A stretch of 64,000 bases of DNA, from the NCBI RefSeq assembly GCF_001425605.1, contig NZ_LMRG01000012.1, forward strand, positions 671,432-735,431, written 5' to 3'. Position numbers and translations under genes: made by a program. This document shows, in pieces, positions 28,795-38,293 of this stretch; positions within the stretch are counted from its first letter, which is position 1; every line of letters starts with the position of its first letter. This stretch comes from Rhizobium sp. Leaf453 (GTDB lineage: Bacteria; Pseudomonadota; Alphaproteobacteria; Rhizobiales; Rhizobiaceae). The notes below the pieces were generated by a model, which was given only the letters and a program-made list of their open reading frames with translations, made no database searches and was not told the origin of the DNA.

Positions 28795-30741
28795 ATGACC
28801 CCGCTCATTTCGCTGAAGGATATCCGCAAGACCTTCGTCAACGGCGATGTCGCCGTCGAGGTTCTGCGCGGCGTGTCGCTGGATATCCAGCCGGGTGAAT
28901 TCGTCGCCATCGTCGGCGCCTCCGGCTCCGGCAAGTCGACGCTGATGAACATTCTCGGCTGCCTCGACACGCCGACCGGCGGCCAGTACCTGCTCGAAGG
29001 CGAGAATGTCTCGGATCTCGATCCGGATGAACTCGCCGCCCGCCGCCGCCAATTGTTCGGCTTCGTCTTCCAGAGCTACAATCTGGTGCCGACGGCCAGC
29101 GCCCAGGAAAATGTCGAAATCCCCGCCATTTATGCCGGTATGCCGGCGCGGGAGCGGGAGGAGCGGGCCGAAATGCTGCTGCGTTCGCTCAGGCTCGGCG
29201 ACCGGCTCGACCATCTGCCCAACCAGCTCTCCGGCGGCCAGCAGCAGCGTGTCTCCATCGCCCGCGCCCTGATGAATGGCGGCCAGATCATCCTCGCCGA
29301 CGAACCGACCGGCGCGCTCGACAGCCAGAGCGGCAAGGAGGTCATGGCGACCCTGCGCGAGATGAACGAGCGCGGCCACACTGTCATCATCATCACCCAT
29401 GCGCCGGAACTGGCGGAATCGGCCGATCGCGTCATCGAGATCAGCGACGGCCTGATCGTCGCCGATCGCATTCCCGGCAACGTCAGGCGGATCGGCCGGG
29501 CAAAGCCGGCGCTGCCGGCAAGGGCCGATGGCAAGGCGGCTATCGTCACCGATGTCGCGGAAGCCGTACGCATGTCTTTCCGGGCGCTGCGGGCCAATCT
29601 CTTCCGCACGATCCTGACCCTGCTCGGCATCGTCATCGGTGTCAGTTCCGTCGTCGCCATGCTGGCGATCGGCACGGGCGCGCAGGATTCGGTCCTGAGC
29701 CGCATCGCCGCCATGGGCTCGGACCTTCTTGTCGTGCGGCCAAACATGGCCAATTTCCGCGGCGGGGAAGGGGGTAGCATCGTCTCGCTCATTCCCTCCG
29801 ATGCGGACGCCATCCTCGAATTGCCGAATATCAGCTTCGCGGTTCCGGAAATGTCGAGTTCGCTGACGGCGCGGGCCGGCAATCTCGACACGCAGACGAC
29901 CGTCAACGGCACGGTGCCGCAATTCCCTCAAGCCAAGTCCTGGGCTGTGGAAGAGGGCGCTTTTCTCGGCAAGGACGACATGGACGCCTATGCCAGCGTG
30001 GCGGTCCTCGGCCGCACGGTCGCCGACACCCTGTTTCCGGATGGCGCCGATCCGCTCGGCCAGTATATCTTGATCAAGAACATCCCGTTCCAGGTGATCG
30101 GCGTCATGGCGAAGAAGGGGGCGACGGCCGGCGGCAACGATCAGGACGATACGGTGCTGGTGCCGCTCTCCACCGGAAACCTGCGCCTGTTCGGCGCGAG
30201 AAACGTCCGTTCCATCACCGTGCAGGTCAAGGATGACAGCGCCATCAACCTGACGCAGGACCAGATTCAGGCCCTGCTCGACACGCGCCACAAGCGGCAG
30301 GACACGCAGATCACCAATCTAGCCGCCATCCGCGAGACGTTTACCGAGACTTCCAACATCCTGAAAATCTTCCTAGGCTCGATCGCAGCCATCTCGCTAT
30401 TGGTCGGCGGCATCGGGGTGATGAACATCATGCTGGTCTCCGTCACCGAACGCACGCGCGAGATCGGCATTCGCATGGCGACCGGCGCGCGCAGCCGCGA
30501 TATCCTCACCCAGTTTATTGTCGAGGCTCTGGTCGTCTCCGCCCTCGGCGGCCTGATCGGTGTCGGGCTGGGGTTGAGTATCGGCGGCATCGCCAAGGCC
30601 TTCGGCATCGCCGTCAGCTTCGCCCCAGGCCCCGTCATCCTCGCCTTCGGCAGCGCCTTCCTCACCGGCCTCGTCTTCGGCTACCTGCCTGCCTACAACG
30701 CCTCCCGCCTGCAGCCGGCTGTGGCGCTGGCATCGACGTGA
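28795..30741 (+). CDS. macB: MacB-like ABC transporter, ATPase plus permease
   Basis: A 648-residue fused transporter. Residues about 1-235 are the ATPase, with Walker [15 protein letters not shown]-loop [11 protein letters not shown], signature [12 protein letters not shown], Walker [12 protein letters not shown] and the H-loop ITHAPE. The rest has one helix near 270, a large periplasmic MacB core domain (about 300-520) and three C-terminal helices of the FtsX type. The MacAB pump moves macrolides, peptides or lipids across the envelope; its substrate here is unknown. It is coupled with macA. Confidence 0.92.
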   Translation: MTPLISLKDIRKTFVNGDVAVEVLRGVSLDIQPGEFVAIVGASGSGKSTLMNILGCLDTPTGGQYLLEGENVSDLDPDELAARRRQLFGFVFQSYNLVPTASAQENVEIPAIYAGMPAREREERAEMLLRSLRLGDRLDHLPNQLSGGQQQRVSIARALMNGGQIILADEPTGALDSQSGKEVMATLREMNERGHTVIIITHAPELAESADRVIEISDGLIVADRIPGNVRRIGRAKPALPARADGKAAIVTDVAEAVRMSFRALRANLFRTILTLLGIVIGVSSVVAMLAIGTGAQDSVLSRIAAMGSDLLVVRPNMANFRGGEGGSIVSLIPSDADAILELPNISFAVPEMSSSLTARAGNLDTQTTVNGTVPQFPQAKSWAVEEGAFLGKDDMDAYASVAVLGRTVADTLFPDGADPLGQYILIKNIPFQVIGVMAKKGATAGGNDQDDTVLVPLSTGNLRLFGARNVRSITVQVKDDSAINLTQDQIQALLDTRHKRQDTQITNLAAIRETFTETSNILKIFLGSIAAISLLVGGIGVMNIMLVSVTERTREIGIRMATGARSRDILTQFIVEALVVSALGGLIGVGLGLSIGGIAKAFGIAVSFAPGPVILAFGSAFLTGLVFGYLPAYNASRLQPAVALAST

Positions 30742-30780
30742 TCGGTGGGTTTGCGAAAGCCATGCTGCCCGTGATTGCCC

Positions 30781-30892
30781 TTCACCCTAACCTCTCCCTG
30801 CTTGCGGGAGAGGGGATGACAGAGCTTGCGGCACGGTCCTTCTCCCCGTCAAACGGGGAGAAGGTGGCCGACAGGCCGGATGAGGGGCAAAC
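30781..30892. repeat. Rhizobial palindromic intergenic repeat, copy B
   Basis: Contains two hairpin modules: CCTCTCCCTGCTTGCGGGAGAGG near 30790-30812 (given as a palindromic pair CTCTCCC/GGGAGAG) and CTTCTCCCCGTC/AACGGGGAGAAG near 30838-30862, then GGCCGGATGAGGGG. It is another copy of the family seen at 20.2, 41.3, 45.5 and 49.9 kb. Confidence 0.75.
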
Positions 30893-30952
30893 CAAAGTTG
30901 ACGCCGCAAACCCCTCGGGTCCACACTCTCCGGAAAAATAGGAGAACAACCC

Positions 30953-31417
30953 ATGTCAGACGATGATCGTTTCATGACGCAGGCCATTGCGCTGGCGCGC
31001 GAGAATGTCCGTCACGGTGGCCGGCCGTTCGGCGCTGTGCTGGTGATGGATGGCGAGGTCGTCGCAACCGGCGTGAACGGCGTGATGGAAACTCATGATC
31101 CGACGTCGCATGCCGAACTGGTGGCCGTGCGGATCGCCTCCCACAAGCGACAGTCGCCGATCCTCAAGGGTGCGAAAATGTATGCGAGCGGCCATCCCTG
31201 TCCCATGTGCCTTGCCGCCATGCGCATCGCCGGGATTACCGACATCGCCTATGCCTATTCCAACGAGGATGGCACGCCCTATGGCCTGACCTCGGCGCCG
31301 CTCTATGCCGATCTCAGGAAGCCGCTCGCCGAACAGCAGATGACCTTTACCTACCAGCCGGTGCGGCCGGCGGAAGAAGAGGATATCTACGAACTCTGGA
31401 AGCATATGCAGGGTTAA
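30953..31417 (+). CDS. Cytidine/deoxycytidylate-type nucleoside or guanine deaminase
   Basis: A 154-residue zinc deaminase. The His-Ala-Glu motif is in TSHAELVAVRIAS and the two-Cys motif in GHPCPMCLAAMRIAG. It is most like guanine deaminase/tRNA-adenosine-deaminase-like proteins (GuaD/TadA group). The C terminus YELWKHM is typical of GuaD-like members. The substrate cannot be fixed from sequence alone. An AGGAG site precedes the ATG. It stands alone between macB and the heme oxygenase gene. Confidence 0.82.
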   Translation: MSDDDRFMTQAIALARENVRHGGRPFGAVLVMDGEVVATGVNGVMETHDPTSHAELVAVRIASHKRQSPILKGAKMYASGHPCPMCLAAMRIAGITDIAYAYSNEDGTPYGLTSAPLYADLRKPLAEQQMTFTYQPVRPAEEEDIYELWKHMQG

Positions 31418-31560
31418 ACGTTTGGTTCCCTTGGGACGTCCATCCGCCTTGTCTTTTCGCATGAAAAATTATCAACTGCCGGAACTTTCTGCTTTTGGGC
31501 GCGTTTCGCGCCTTATCTGCAAACCTGACTGTTGATTTCTTGCGTATCCGGAAACCCTCT

Positions 31561-32121
31561 ATGCCCGATCGGTCCCGCCGAACTCTCCTGCGCGAAAGCA
31601 CGTCTGAAGCGCATGCCTCCCTCGACCGCATGGTCGGGTCCTTCGACAGTCCGGCGAGTTATGGCCGATATCTGCAGGGCATTGCGACCTTTCGTGAAGC
31701 CGTCGAACGCAAGCTCGGTTCCACCGCCTGGCCATCGCCCTTCGCCGCCTGGCAGGCGGAGATGTTTTCCGGTCTGATCGCCGATGACCTGCAGGATCTG
31801 GAGGTGACGCCGCAGGCGCCGCTCGACCCGCCGGATATCGAGAGTGGACCGGAGGAGTTTCTCGGCATGCTCTATGTGCTGGAAGGCTCGGCGCTGGGAT
31901 CTCGTGTGCTCTACAAGCGTGCCCAGGCGCTCGGGTTCGACGCGGATTTCGGTGCCCGGCATCTGGCCGTCCAGTCCCGCCGCAGCGACCGCTGGCAGGA
32001 TTTCCTGGCACTTCTGGAAAATGCCGAAGCGATCGACATGGATCGGGTCGCCAGCGCCTCGCGGGTCACATTCGAGAAGGCCGAGCAGGCGTTCCGTCAG
32101 GTTTCTCATGAACCAGCGTGA
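31561..32121 (+). CDS. bphO: Heme oxygenase, biliverdin-forming (BphO type)
   Basis: A 186-residue soluble heme oxygenase that opens heme to biliverdin IX-alpha. The N terminus TLLRESTSEAHASLDRMVGSF places the proximal heme His in EAH, and the distal helix is in EEFLGMLYVLEGSALGSRVL, with the small residues required near heme. The start at ATG 31561 is favoured by the family N terminus; an upstream TTG at 31495 adds 22 residues with no domain match. The next gene, a bacteriophytochrome, overlaps it by 14 bases and uses its product, so this is an operon for chromophore and apoprotein. Confidence 0.9.
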   Translation: MPDRSRRTLLRESTSEAHASLDRMVGSFDSPASYGRYLQGIATFREAVERKLGSTAWPSPFAAWQAEMFSGLIADDLQDLEVTPQAPLDPPDIESGPEEFLGMLYVLEGSALGSRVLYKRAQALGFDADFGARHLAVQSRRSDRWQDFLALLENAEAIDMDRVASASRVTFEKAEQAFRQVSHEPA

Positions 32122-34669
32122 GGTCAATCAGGCGGGCGCGGTCAACCTGACCAACTGCGACCGCGAACCCATCCATATTCCCGGCAGCATCCAGTCGCAC
32201 GGATGCATGATCGCGTGCGACGCGCGTGCCGCGACCGTCCTGCGCCATTCCGCCAATGCGGCCGCCATTCTCGACTTGGCGGGCGAGATCAACGGCCTGT
32301 CTCTGGAGGCTGTGGTCGGGGCGGAGGCTGTGCACACGCTGCGCAATGCGCTCGCGACCATCGGCGAAGGGATGCGGCCGGCGCTTCTTCCCGGGTTGCA
32401 GTTGCCAGCGGGAACATTCGACGTTTCCATCCATATCTTCCGCTCCATCGTCATCATCGAGTTCGAAGCGGCCGTCAGTGGGCAGCCGCTACAGCTTGCC
32501 CGCAGTCTGATCGGCCGGATCAGCGATATCGACGATACCGACAAGCTGGTGCGCCAGTCCGCCCGGTTGATCCGCGGAATGTTGGAATACGACCGCGTCA
32601 TGGTCTACCGGTTCGAACAGGATGGATCCGGCAAGGTCGTGGCAGAGGCCAAGCGCGCCGATCTGGAAAGCTTCCTCGGCCAGTATTTTCCGGCGAGCGA
32701 CATCCCGCAGCAGGCCCGCATCCTCTACCTCAAGAATACCATCCGCATCATCGGCGATGCCAGCGGCGAGCGCATTCCGATCGTGCCGGTCTTCGATGTA
32801 TCCGGGGAGGCGCTGGACCTGTCGCTGGCGCATCTGCGCAGCGTCTCGCCGATCCATTGCGAATACCTGCGCAACATGGGCGTCGCGGCCTCCATGTCGA
32901 TTTCGGTGATCGTCGATGGCGCGCTCTGGGGCCTGATCGCCTGCCACCACTATCAGCCGCGTATTCTCTCCATGGCCGAGCGCATCGCCGCCGAAATGTT
33001 CGGTGAGTTCTTCTCGCTGCACATGGCCTCGTTGAAGCAGAAGCGGAAACTGGAAGCCGCCACACGGGCGCGCGAATCGCTTGACCGCTTCCTGCGCCTC
33101 GCCGCCCATCATGCCGATATCGCCCAGTTGCTGACGGAGCACCTGCAGGATTTCACCTCCCTGATGCCCTGTGACGGGATCGGTCTCTGGATGAACGATT
33201 CGTGGAGCGCCGTCGGCTCGGTGCCGCCTGCCTCGGCCATTCCCGGGCTGGTGCGTCTTGTCGGTTCCATGACCGAAGGCGGGATATGGGCAACCCATGC
33301 CCTGTCCCAGCGCCTGCCGGAGGCGGAGGCGTTCTACGCGGTTACCGCCGGGGTACTGGCCATTCCATTGGCGCAGACGCGAAACGAATATCTGTTCTTC
33401 TTCCGCAAGGAACTTGTGCAGACCCTCAATTGGGCGGGAAATCCCGACAAGACCTATACCAGCGGCCCCTTGGGTGACCGTCTGACACCACGCGAAAGCT
33501 TCGCCATCTGGAAGCAGATCGTCCATCAGCAGGCCCAGCCCTGGACGGACGCGGACCGGGAGATCGCCGAGGTCACGCGGGCAGCGCTCGTCGAGGTCGG
33601 CTTGCGCCACAGCGAATTGATGGCGGAGGAGCGCAGCCGCGCCGATGTCCGCCAGCGCATGCTTAACGAGGAACTGAACCACCGGGTGAAAAACATCCTG
33701 GCGCTGATCAAGTCCCTCGTCGGCCAACCGCTGCAGGATGGCCGCAATCTGACCGACTATGTCGCCTCGCTGAAAGGCCGTATCCAGGCCCTGTCCTTTG
33801 CCCATGATCAGGTCGTGCGCGGCGATGGCGGCGGTCTGCTGCGCGATCTGCTGGAGGCGGAACTGAGCCCCTACCGGCAACCGGCCGTGTCGATCGCCTT
33901 TTCCGGCCCGCCGGTCCTGCTGAACTCGCGTGCCTTCTCGGTGATGGCTCTCGTGCTTCATGAACTGGCGACCAACGCCGCGAAATATGGCGCGCTCTCG
34001 CGTCCCGGCGGCCGTCTCGACGTCTCCTGGTCGCTGACCCCGGTTGGCGACTGTGACCTCTCGTGGCGGGAAACGGGCGGTCCCCACGTATTTCCGCCGT
34101 CGCGAACCGGTTTCGGCACGGCACTGATTGATCGCAGTGTGCCCTATGATCTCGATGGTCGCAGCGAAGTGAGCTATGGCCGCGAAGGAGTCACCGCCCG
34201 GTTCCTGCTGCCCGCCAAGCATATCTCGCTGGCCGAGCAGGAATCGCCGGTGGTATTGGGCCTTGCCGGCACCATGGAATCATCCGGCCGCGCCTTGTCG
34301 GAAGATCTGAAGGTATTGCTGGTCGAGGACCAGATGCTGATTGCGCTCGATGTCGAAAGCATGCTTGCCGATCATGGAATTTCCGATGTCATTACGTCGG
34401 CTTCCGCGGCCGATGCGCTCGCCCGGCTTGCGGATTTCACGCCCGACGTCGCGATCCTCGACGTCAATCTTGGAGATGGAACCTCGCTGATCGTCGCACG
34501 GGAGCTGACAATACGCGGCGTGCCCTTCCTCTTTGCCACCGGCTACGGCAAGAGCGAGATGATCCCGCCGGACTTCGCCTCGGTGCCGGTCATCCGCAAA
34601 CCCTATGATGCCTCATCCCTGGTCTCGACCATGAGGAAGCTCGTGGGCGAGGGCGGCAGCCCTGCATGA
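32108..34669 (+). CDS. bphP: Bacteriophytochrome with HWE histidine kinase and fused receiver
   Basis: An 853-residue red/far-red photoreceptor. The chromophore-binding Cys is residue 17 in LTNCDREPIHIPG; PAS (about 15-115), GAF (about 130-305) with the FPASDIPQQAR motif and a conserved His in SPIHCEYLRNMG, PHY (about 320-490), then an HWE-type kinase with His525 in NEELNHRVKNILALIKSLV and the N-box HELATNAAKYGAL. A C-terminal receiver (about 728-850) has phospho-acceptor Asp785 in AILDVNLGDG. The layout matches Agrobacterium BphP2 (Agp2), a Pfr-ground-state phytochrome; that photochemistry is inferred, not seen. It overlaps bphO by 14 bases. No separate response regulator is adjacent. Confidence 0.95.
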   Translation: MNQREVNQAGAVNLTNCDREPIHIPGSIQSHGCMIACDARAATVLRHSANAAAILDLAGEINGLSLEAVVGAEAVHTLRNALATIGEGMRPALLPGLQLPAGTFDVSIHIFRSIVIIEFEAAVSGQPLQLARSLIGRISDIDDTDKLVRQSARLIRGMLEYDRVMVYRFEQDGSGKVVAEAKRADLESFLGQYFPASDIPQQARILYLKNTIRIIGDASGERIPIVPVFDVSGEALDLSLAHLRSVSPIHCEYLRNMGVAASMSISVIVDGALWGLIACHHYQPRILSMAERIAAEMFGEFFSLHMASLKQKRKLEAATRARESLDRFLRLAAHHADIAQLLTEHLQDFTSLMPCDGIGLWMNDSWSAVGSVPPASAIPGLVRLVGSMTEGGIWATHALSQRLPEAEAFYAVTAGVLAIPLAQTRNEYLFFFRKELVQTLNWAGNPDKTYTSGPLGDRLTPRESFAIWKQIVHQQAQPWTDADREIAEVTRAALVEVGLRHSELMAEERSRADVRQRMLNEELNHRVKNILALIKSLVGQPLQDGRNLTDYVASLKGRIQALSFAHDQVVRGDGGGLLRDLLEAELSPYRQPAVSIAFSGPPVLLNSRAFSVMALVLHELATNAAKYGALSRPGGRLDVSWSLTPVGDCDLSWRETGGPHVFPPSRTGFGTALIDRSVPYDLDGRSEVSYGREGVTARFLLPAKHISLAEQESPVVLGLAGTMESSGRALSEDLKVLLVEDQMLIALDVESMLADHGISDVITSASAADALARLADFTPDVAILDVNLGDGTSLIVARELTIRGVPFLFATGYGKSEMIPPDFASVPVIRKPYDASSLVSTMRKLVGEGGSPA

Positions 34670-34760
34670 GACGACTGGGTTCGATGGGCCGATTGCCTCG
34701 TCGCTGTCGGTCAAGTAGGGTCCGGCCGATTGGGCGGACGCCTGCCGGGACGGAATTGAC

Positions 34761-35969
34761 ATGATACTTCAGGGAAAACGCATTCTCCTCATCATTTCCG
34801 GCGGCATCGCGGCCTACAAGAGCCTCGATCTCATCCGCCGTTTGCGGGAGCGCGGCGCCTCGGTGCGCCCGGTGATGACGGCGGGCGCTCAGGCCTTCGT
34901 CACGCCGCTTGCCGTCGGCGCGCTGGCCGCTGACAAGGTCTTTACCGACCTGTTTTCCCGCGAGGACGAGCAGGATGTCGGCCATATCCGGCTGGCGCGC
35001 GATTGCGATCTGGTGCTGATCGCACCGGCAACCGCCGACCTCATGGCCAAGATGGCAAACGGCCTGGCTGACGATCTCGCCTCCACCATCCTGCTGGCGA
35101 CCGACCGTCCGGTGCTGGTCGCGCCCGCCATGAATCCGAAAATGTGGTGGCATCCGGCCACTTGCCGCAATCACGCAACGCTTGTCGCCGATGGCATCCG
35201 CTTCGTCGGCCCGGCTTCCGGCGAAATGGCCGAAAGCGGCGAAAAGGGTGAAGGCCGAATGGCCGAGCCGCTCGATATCGTCGCCGCCGTCGAGGATGTG
35301 CTCGACCCATCATCGAAGCCGCTGCTCGGCCGCAAGGCCATCGTCACCTCCGGCCCGACCCACGAGCCCATCGATCCCGTGCGCTACATCGCCAATCGCT
35401 CGAGCGGCAAGCAGGGCCATGCGATTGCCGGCGAACTTGCCCGGCTCGGTGCCGATGTCACGCTGGTCTCCGGCCCGGTCACCATCCCCGATCCGAAGGG
35501 TGTGCGTGTCGTCCGCGTGGAGCGGGCCGAGGAAATGCGGGATGCGGTTCTCGCCGCCCTTCCGGCCGATATAGCCGTCATGGTGGCGGCCGTCGCTGAC
35601 TGGCGCGTCGCGAGCGCCGCCGGCAACAAGATCAAGAAGCAGCCCGGCGAAGCCCCACCGCCGCTTCAACTCACCGAAAATCCGGATATCCTGAAAACTG
35701 TCGGCCATCATGCCCAGCGCCCGGCGCTGGTCGTTGGCTTTGCCGCCGAAACCCAGGATGTCGCCGAAAACGGCCGCGCGAAACTGGAGCGCAAGGGCGC
35801 GGATTACATCGTCGCCAACGATGTCTCTCCGCAGACCGGCATCATGGGCGGAGACCGCAATACGGTGAAGATCATCGGAAAATCCGGCGACGAGGACTGG
35901 CCGGATATGGATAAGCAGGCGGTCGCCGAAAAGCTCGCTCTGCTGATCTCCTCACATTTTGCGGGATGA
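34761..35969 (+). CDS. coaBC: Bifunctional phosphopantothenoylcysteine decarboxylase/synthetase
   Basis: A 402-residue two-domain enzyme of coenzyme A synthesis. The N-terminal flavin decarboxylase (CoaC) has LLIISGGIAAYKSLDLIRRL, the PAMNPKM motif and IAPATADLMAKMANGLADD; the C-terminal CTP-dependent synthetase (CoaB, from about residue 190) has VTSGPTHEPIDPVRYIANRSSGKQG. Where E. coli has the catalytic ACGD (Cys158), this protein reads GEMAESGEKGEGRMAEP, so that Cys is replaced. The 3' end overlaps the convergent amidotransferase gene by 18 bases. Confidence 0.94.
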   Translation: MILQGKRILLIISGGIAAYKSLDLIRRLRERGASVRPVMTAGAQAFVTPLAVGALAADKVFTDLFSREDEQDVGHIRLARDCDLVLIAPATADLMAKMANGLADDLASTILLATDRPVLVAPAMNPKMWWHPATCRNHATLVADGIRFVGPASGEMAESGEKGEGRMAEPLDIVAAVEDVLDPSSKPLLGRKAIVTSGPTHEPIDPVRYIANRSSGKQGHAIAGELARLGADVTLVSGPVTIPDPKGVRVVRVERAEEMRDAVLAALPADIAVMVAAVADWRVASAAGNKIKKQPGEAPPPLQLTENPDILKTVGHHAQRPALVVGFAAETQDVAENGRAKLERKGADYIVANDVSPQTGIMGGDRNTVKIIGKSGDEDWPDMDKQAVAEKLALLISSHFAG

Positions 35970-36779
35970 CATCCGGCCCATCGGAACCGCTGCGGGCGAT
36001 ACACCCTGCGTTCCGAACAGCCGGACATCGACGCCGTTTTCTCCAACGATGACAGCCGTGCCATCGGGTATTTCGACCCAGGCATTGTCGTCGTCGTTCA
36101 GAGGTTCGGAAACGAGGCAATAGCCGCCGCTCGGCCCCATCGGCGCAGCGTAGAGTGTCGGCGCCTTCCAGTCGGAGGCATAGCGCACGGCATAGAGATC
36201 GTGCCCGTCGGACAGGGCGGCGGTGAAGCGGACGAGGACCTTGCGTTCCAGATGCTCGGCCAGCCGTTCGACAAAGGCGATCGTTTCGGCAAGCGCGCCG
36301 AGCGGATCATGCTCCAGCCCGAATTGCAGCGCCAGCAGGAACAGCAGTTCGCTGTCTGTCGAGCCGGTGCGTGACGTGTAGAGGTCGTTGTCGAGCATCG
36401 CCTCCATCGGGCGACGCAGATGGTCGAAATCTCCGATCTGGCCGTTGTGCATGAAGGACCAGCGGCCATGCACGAAGGGATGGCAATTGTCCCGCCGCGT
36501 GCCGCCGCCGGTCGCGGCGCGGACATGGGCGAGAAACAGCGGGGAACGGATCTGCCGGGCAATGCTTTTCAGGTTGCAATCGGACCAGGCGGGAAGGATG
36601 TCGCGGTAACGGCCGGGTTCCGGATGGTCGCCATACCAGGCGATGCCGAATCCGTCACCATTCGTCGCGGTCTTGGCGCGGGTCGCGCAATGGGATTGCT
36701 CGATCAACGAATGCGCCGGCGACGAGACCAGTTCTTCCAGATAAAGCGGCTCTCCGCGATAGGCTGCCCAGCGGCACAT
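35952..36779 (-). CDS. Class II glutamine amidotransferase (YafJ/EgtC-like)
   Basis: A 275-residue Ntn-hydrolase. The initiator Met would be removed to expose catalytic Cys2 (MCRWAAYRGEPLYLEELVSSP). NGDGFGIAWYG, HVRAATGG, NCHPFVHGRWSFMHNGQI and DSELLFLLALQ match the glutaminase core. Such proteins hydrolyse gamma-glutamyl amides; EgtC acts in ergothioneine synthesis, but no egt gene is nearby, so the pathway is not known. It converges on coaBC. Confidence 0.88.
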   Translation of the reverse strand: MCRWAAYRGEPLYLEELVSSPAHSLIEQSHCATRAKTATNGDGFGIAWYGDHPEPGRYRDILPAWSDCNLKSIARQIRSPLFLAHVRAATGGGTRRDNCHPFVHGRWSFMHNGQIGDFDHLRRPMEAMLDNDLYTSRTGSTDSELLFLLALQFGLEHDPLGALAETIAFVERLAEHLERKVLVRFTAALSDGHDLYAVRYASDWKAPTLYAAPMGPSGGYCLVSEPLNDDDNAWVEIPDGTAVIVGENGVDVRLFGTQGVSPAAVPMGRMSSRKM

Positions 36780-36962
36780 GAAGCATACTCCGGATCGCGG
36801 GGATGGCCCGCCTTGATGGTTCGTTAACCATGATGGAACCGATCATTCGGCGCAACATGGTAAAAATGCGTTAACGAAAGGCGCTTTTCTACATTTTCAC
36901 GGTCAATCTAGCCCCCTTTTAGCTTGGCTATCTGTTTCAGTCGGAACAGGCGACATGAGTTT

Positions 36963-36976
36963 CGAACAAATATTCC
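36963..36976. promoter_or_regulatory. IolR-type operator upstream of iolY
   Basis: cGAA-CAAATA-TTCC matches the GGAA-N6-TTCC palindrome bound by S. meliloti IolR except for the first base. It ends just before TTGACA at 36980-36985, a likely -35 hexamer, so a bound repressor would cover the promoter. Confidence 0.65.
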
Positions 36977-37052
36977 ATATTGACAAAGTTTGTAAAATTC
37001 ATTTCATTCGCCCGCAAATGCCGCGCAGTGCGGTTTCGGGAGGAGTGCAGGC

Positions 37053-38189
37053 ATGAGCGGCAAACGCAGGATCGGCGTCGGCTTGATCGGAACGGGTTTC
37101 ATGGGCAAGGCCCATGCCTTGGGCTTCACGATTGCGGCGCGGGTCTTCGATCAACCCTATGAGCTGGATCTGGTCACGGTCGCCGATGTTTCGCTCGATG
37201 GCGCCGAAAAGGCCCGCCGGGGGCTCGGTTTCCGCAAGGCGACCACAGACTGGCGTGAGCTTCTGACCGATCCCGATATCGACATTATCGACATCACCAC
37301 GCCCAACCTCCTGCACAAGGAAATGGCGCTCGCGGCCATCGCCCATGGCAAGCATGTCTATTGCGAAAAGCCGCTGGCCCCGACGGTCTCCGAATGCGCC
37401 GAAATGGTCGCAGCGACTGAAAAAGCCGGCGTCATCACGCAGGTCGGCTTCAACTACCTGAAAAACCCGATGATCTTCCTCGCCAAGGACCTGATCGAAA
37501 GCGGCGAGATCGGCGAGATCCGCTCGGTGCGCGGCATCCATGCCGAGGATTTCATGATGGACGCATCCGCTCCCTGGGGCTGGCGTCTCGATCCTAAGAG
37601 CGGCGGCGGCGCGCTCGCCGATATCGGCAGCCATATCATCGCTTCGCTGCGCCATCTGGTCGGCCCGATCACCTCGGTTCTGGCCGAAACCATTATCCAG
37701 GTGCCGGAACGTCCGGTCGCGCGCGGGTCGAGCGAGATGCGCGCCGTCGAGGTCGATGACATCACCCGCGCCTTCGTCCGCTTCGAGGGCGGCGCCACCG
37801 GTAGCTTCGAGGCCAACTGGAGCGCCAGCGGCCGCAAGATGCAGCATGATTTCGAGATCTACGGCTCCAAGGGCAGCATCGTCTTTACCCAGGAGCGCCT
37901 GAACGAGATCAAGGTTTGGTTCGCTGGCGACGACATCCGCACCCGTGGCTATCGCACCATCTGGGCCGGACCGGAGCACAAGCCCTACGGCGCCTTCTGC
38001 GTCGCGCCCGGCCACCAGATTGGCTTCAACGACCTGAAGGCGATCGAAGCTAACGAATTCCTGGAAGCGATCGCCAGCGGCAAGGCTCCGGGCACGGATT
38101 TCCGTGAGGGCTTCGAGGTCCAGAAGGTCGTCTCGGCCACCTACCAGTCCGCCAAGACCAATGAATGGGTGCATATCGGCAAGGACTGA
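37053..38189 (+). CDS. iolY: Gfo/Idh/MocA oxidoreductase, IolY-like inositol dehydrogenase
   Basis: A 378-residue NAD(P)-dependent oxidoreductase. The N-terminal Rossmann domain has VGLIGTGFMGKAHALGF (GxGxxG type); the active-site Lys motif is CEKPLAP; the C-terminal alpha/beta domain contains the His-Asp-type segment GGALADIGSHIIASL. In S. meliloti the gene in this position, directly before iolR-iolC-iolD-iolE-iolB, is iolY, a scyllo-inositol dehydrogenase. The name rests mainly on this conserved order. GGGAGGAG precedes the ATG. The substrate could be another inositol or sugar. Confidence 0.82.
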   Translation: MSGKRRIGVGLIGTGFMGKAHALGFTIAARVFDQPYELDLVTVADVSLDGAEKARRGLGFRKATTDWRELLTDPDIDIIDITTPNLLHKEMALAAIAHGKHVYCEKPLAPTVSECAEMVAATEKAGVITQVGFNYLKNPMIFLAKDLIESGEIGEIRSVRGIHAEDFMMDASAPWGWRLDPKSGGGALADIGSHIIASLRHLVGPITSVLAETIIQVPERPVARGSSEMRAVEVDDITRAFVRFEGGATGSFEANWSASGRKMQHDFEIYGSKGSIVFTQERLNEIKVWFAGDDIRTRGYRTIWAGPEHKPYGAFCVAPGHQIGFNDLKAIEANEFLEAIASGKAPGTDFREGFEVQKVVSATYQSAKTNEWVHIGKD

Positions 38190-38208
38190 TGAACGGGGTG
38201 GAAAAATC

Positions 38209-38242
38209 GGAACGACGGAATAAATATTCTATTCCTCGTTCC
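38209..38242. promoter_or_regulatory. Nested palindromes with an IolR-type operator upstream of iolR
   Basis: GGAA-TAAATA-TTCT at 38217-38230 fits GGAA-N6-TTCC but for the last base. It sits inside two further inverted repeats: GGAACGA (38209-38215)/TCGTTCC (38236-38242) and GGAATA (38217-38222)/TATTCC (38230-38235). This suggests repressor autoregulation with more than one bound dimer. Confidence 0.65.
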
Positions 38243-38293
38243 CTTCTTTGCATAAGGTCTTGAGGCATCGAAAACGCAGGAAGACCGGACGTC

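Noticed and set aside
28561..30291. A 576-codon open reading on the minus strand
   Set aside because: It is antisense to macB and shows only charged, His/Asp/Arg-rich sequence typical of shadow frames.
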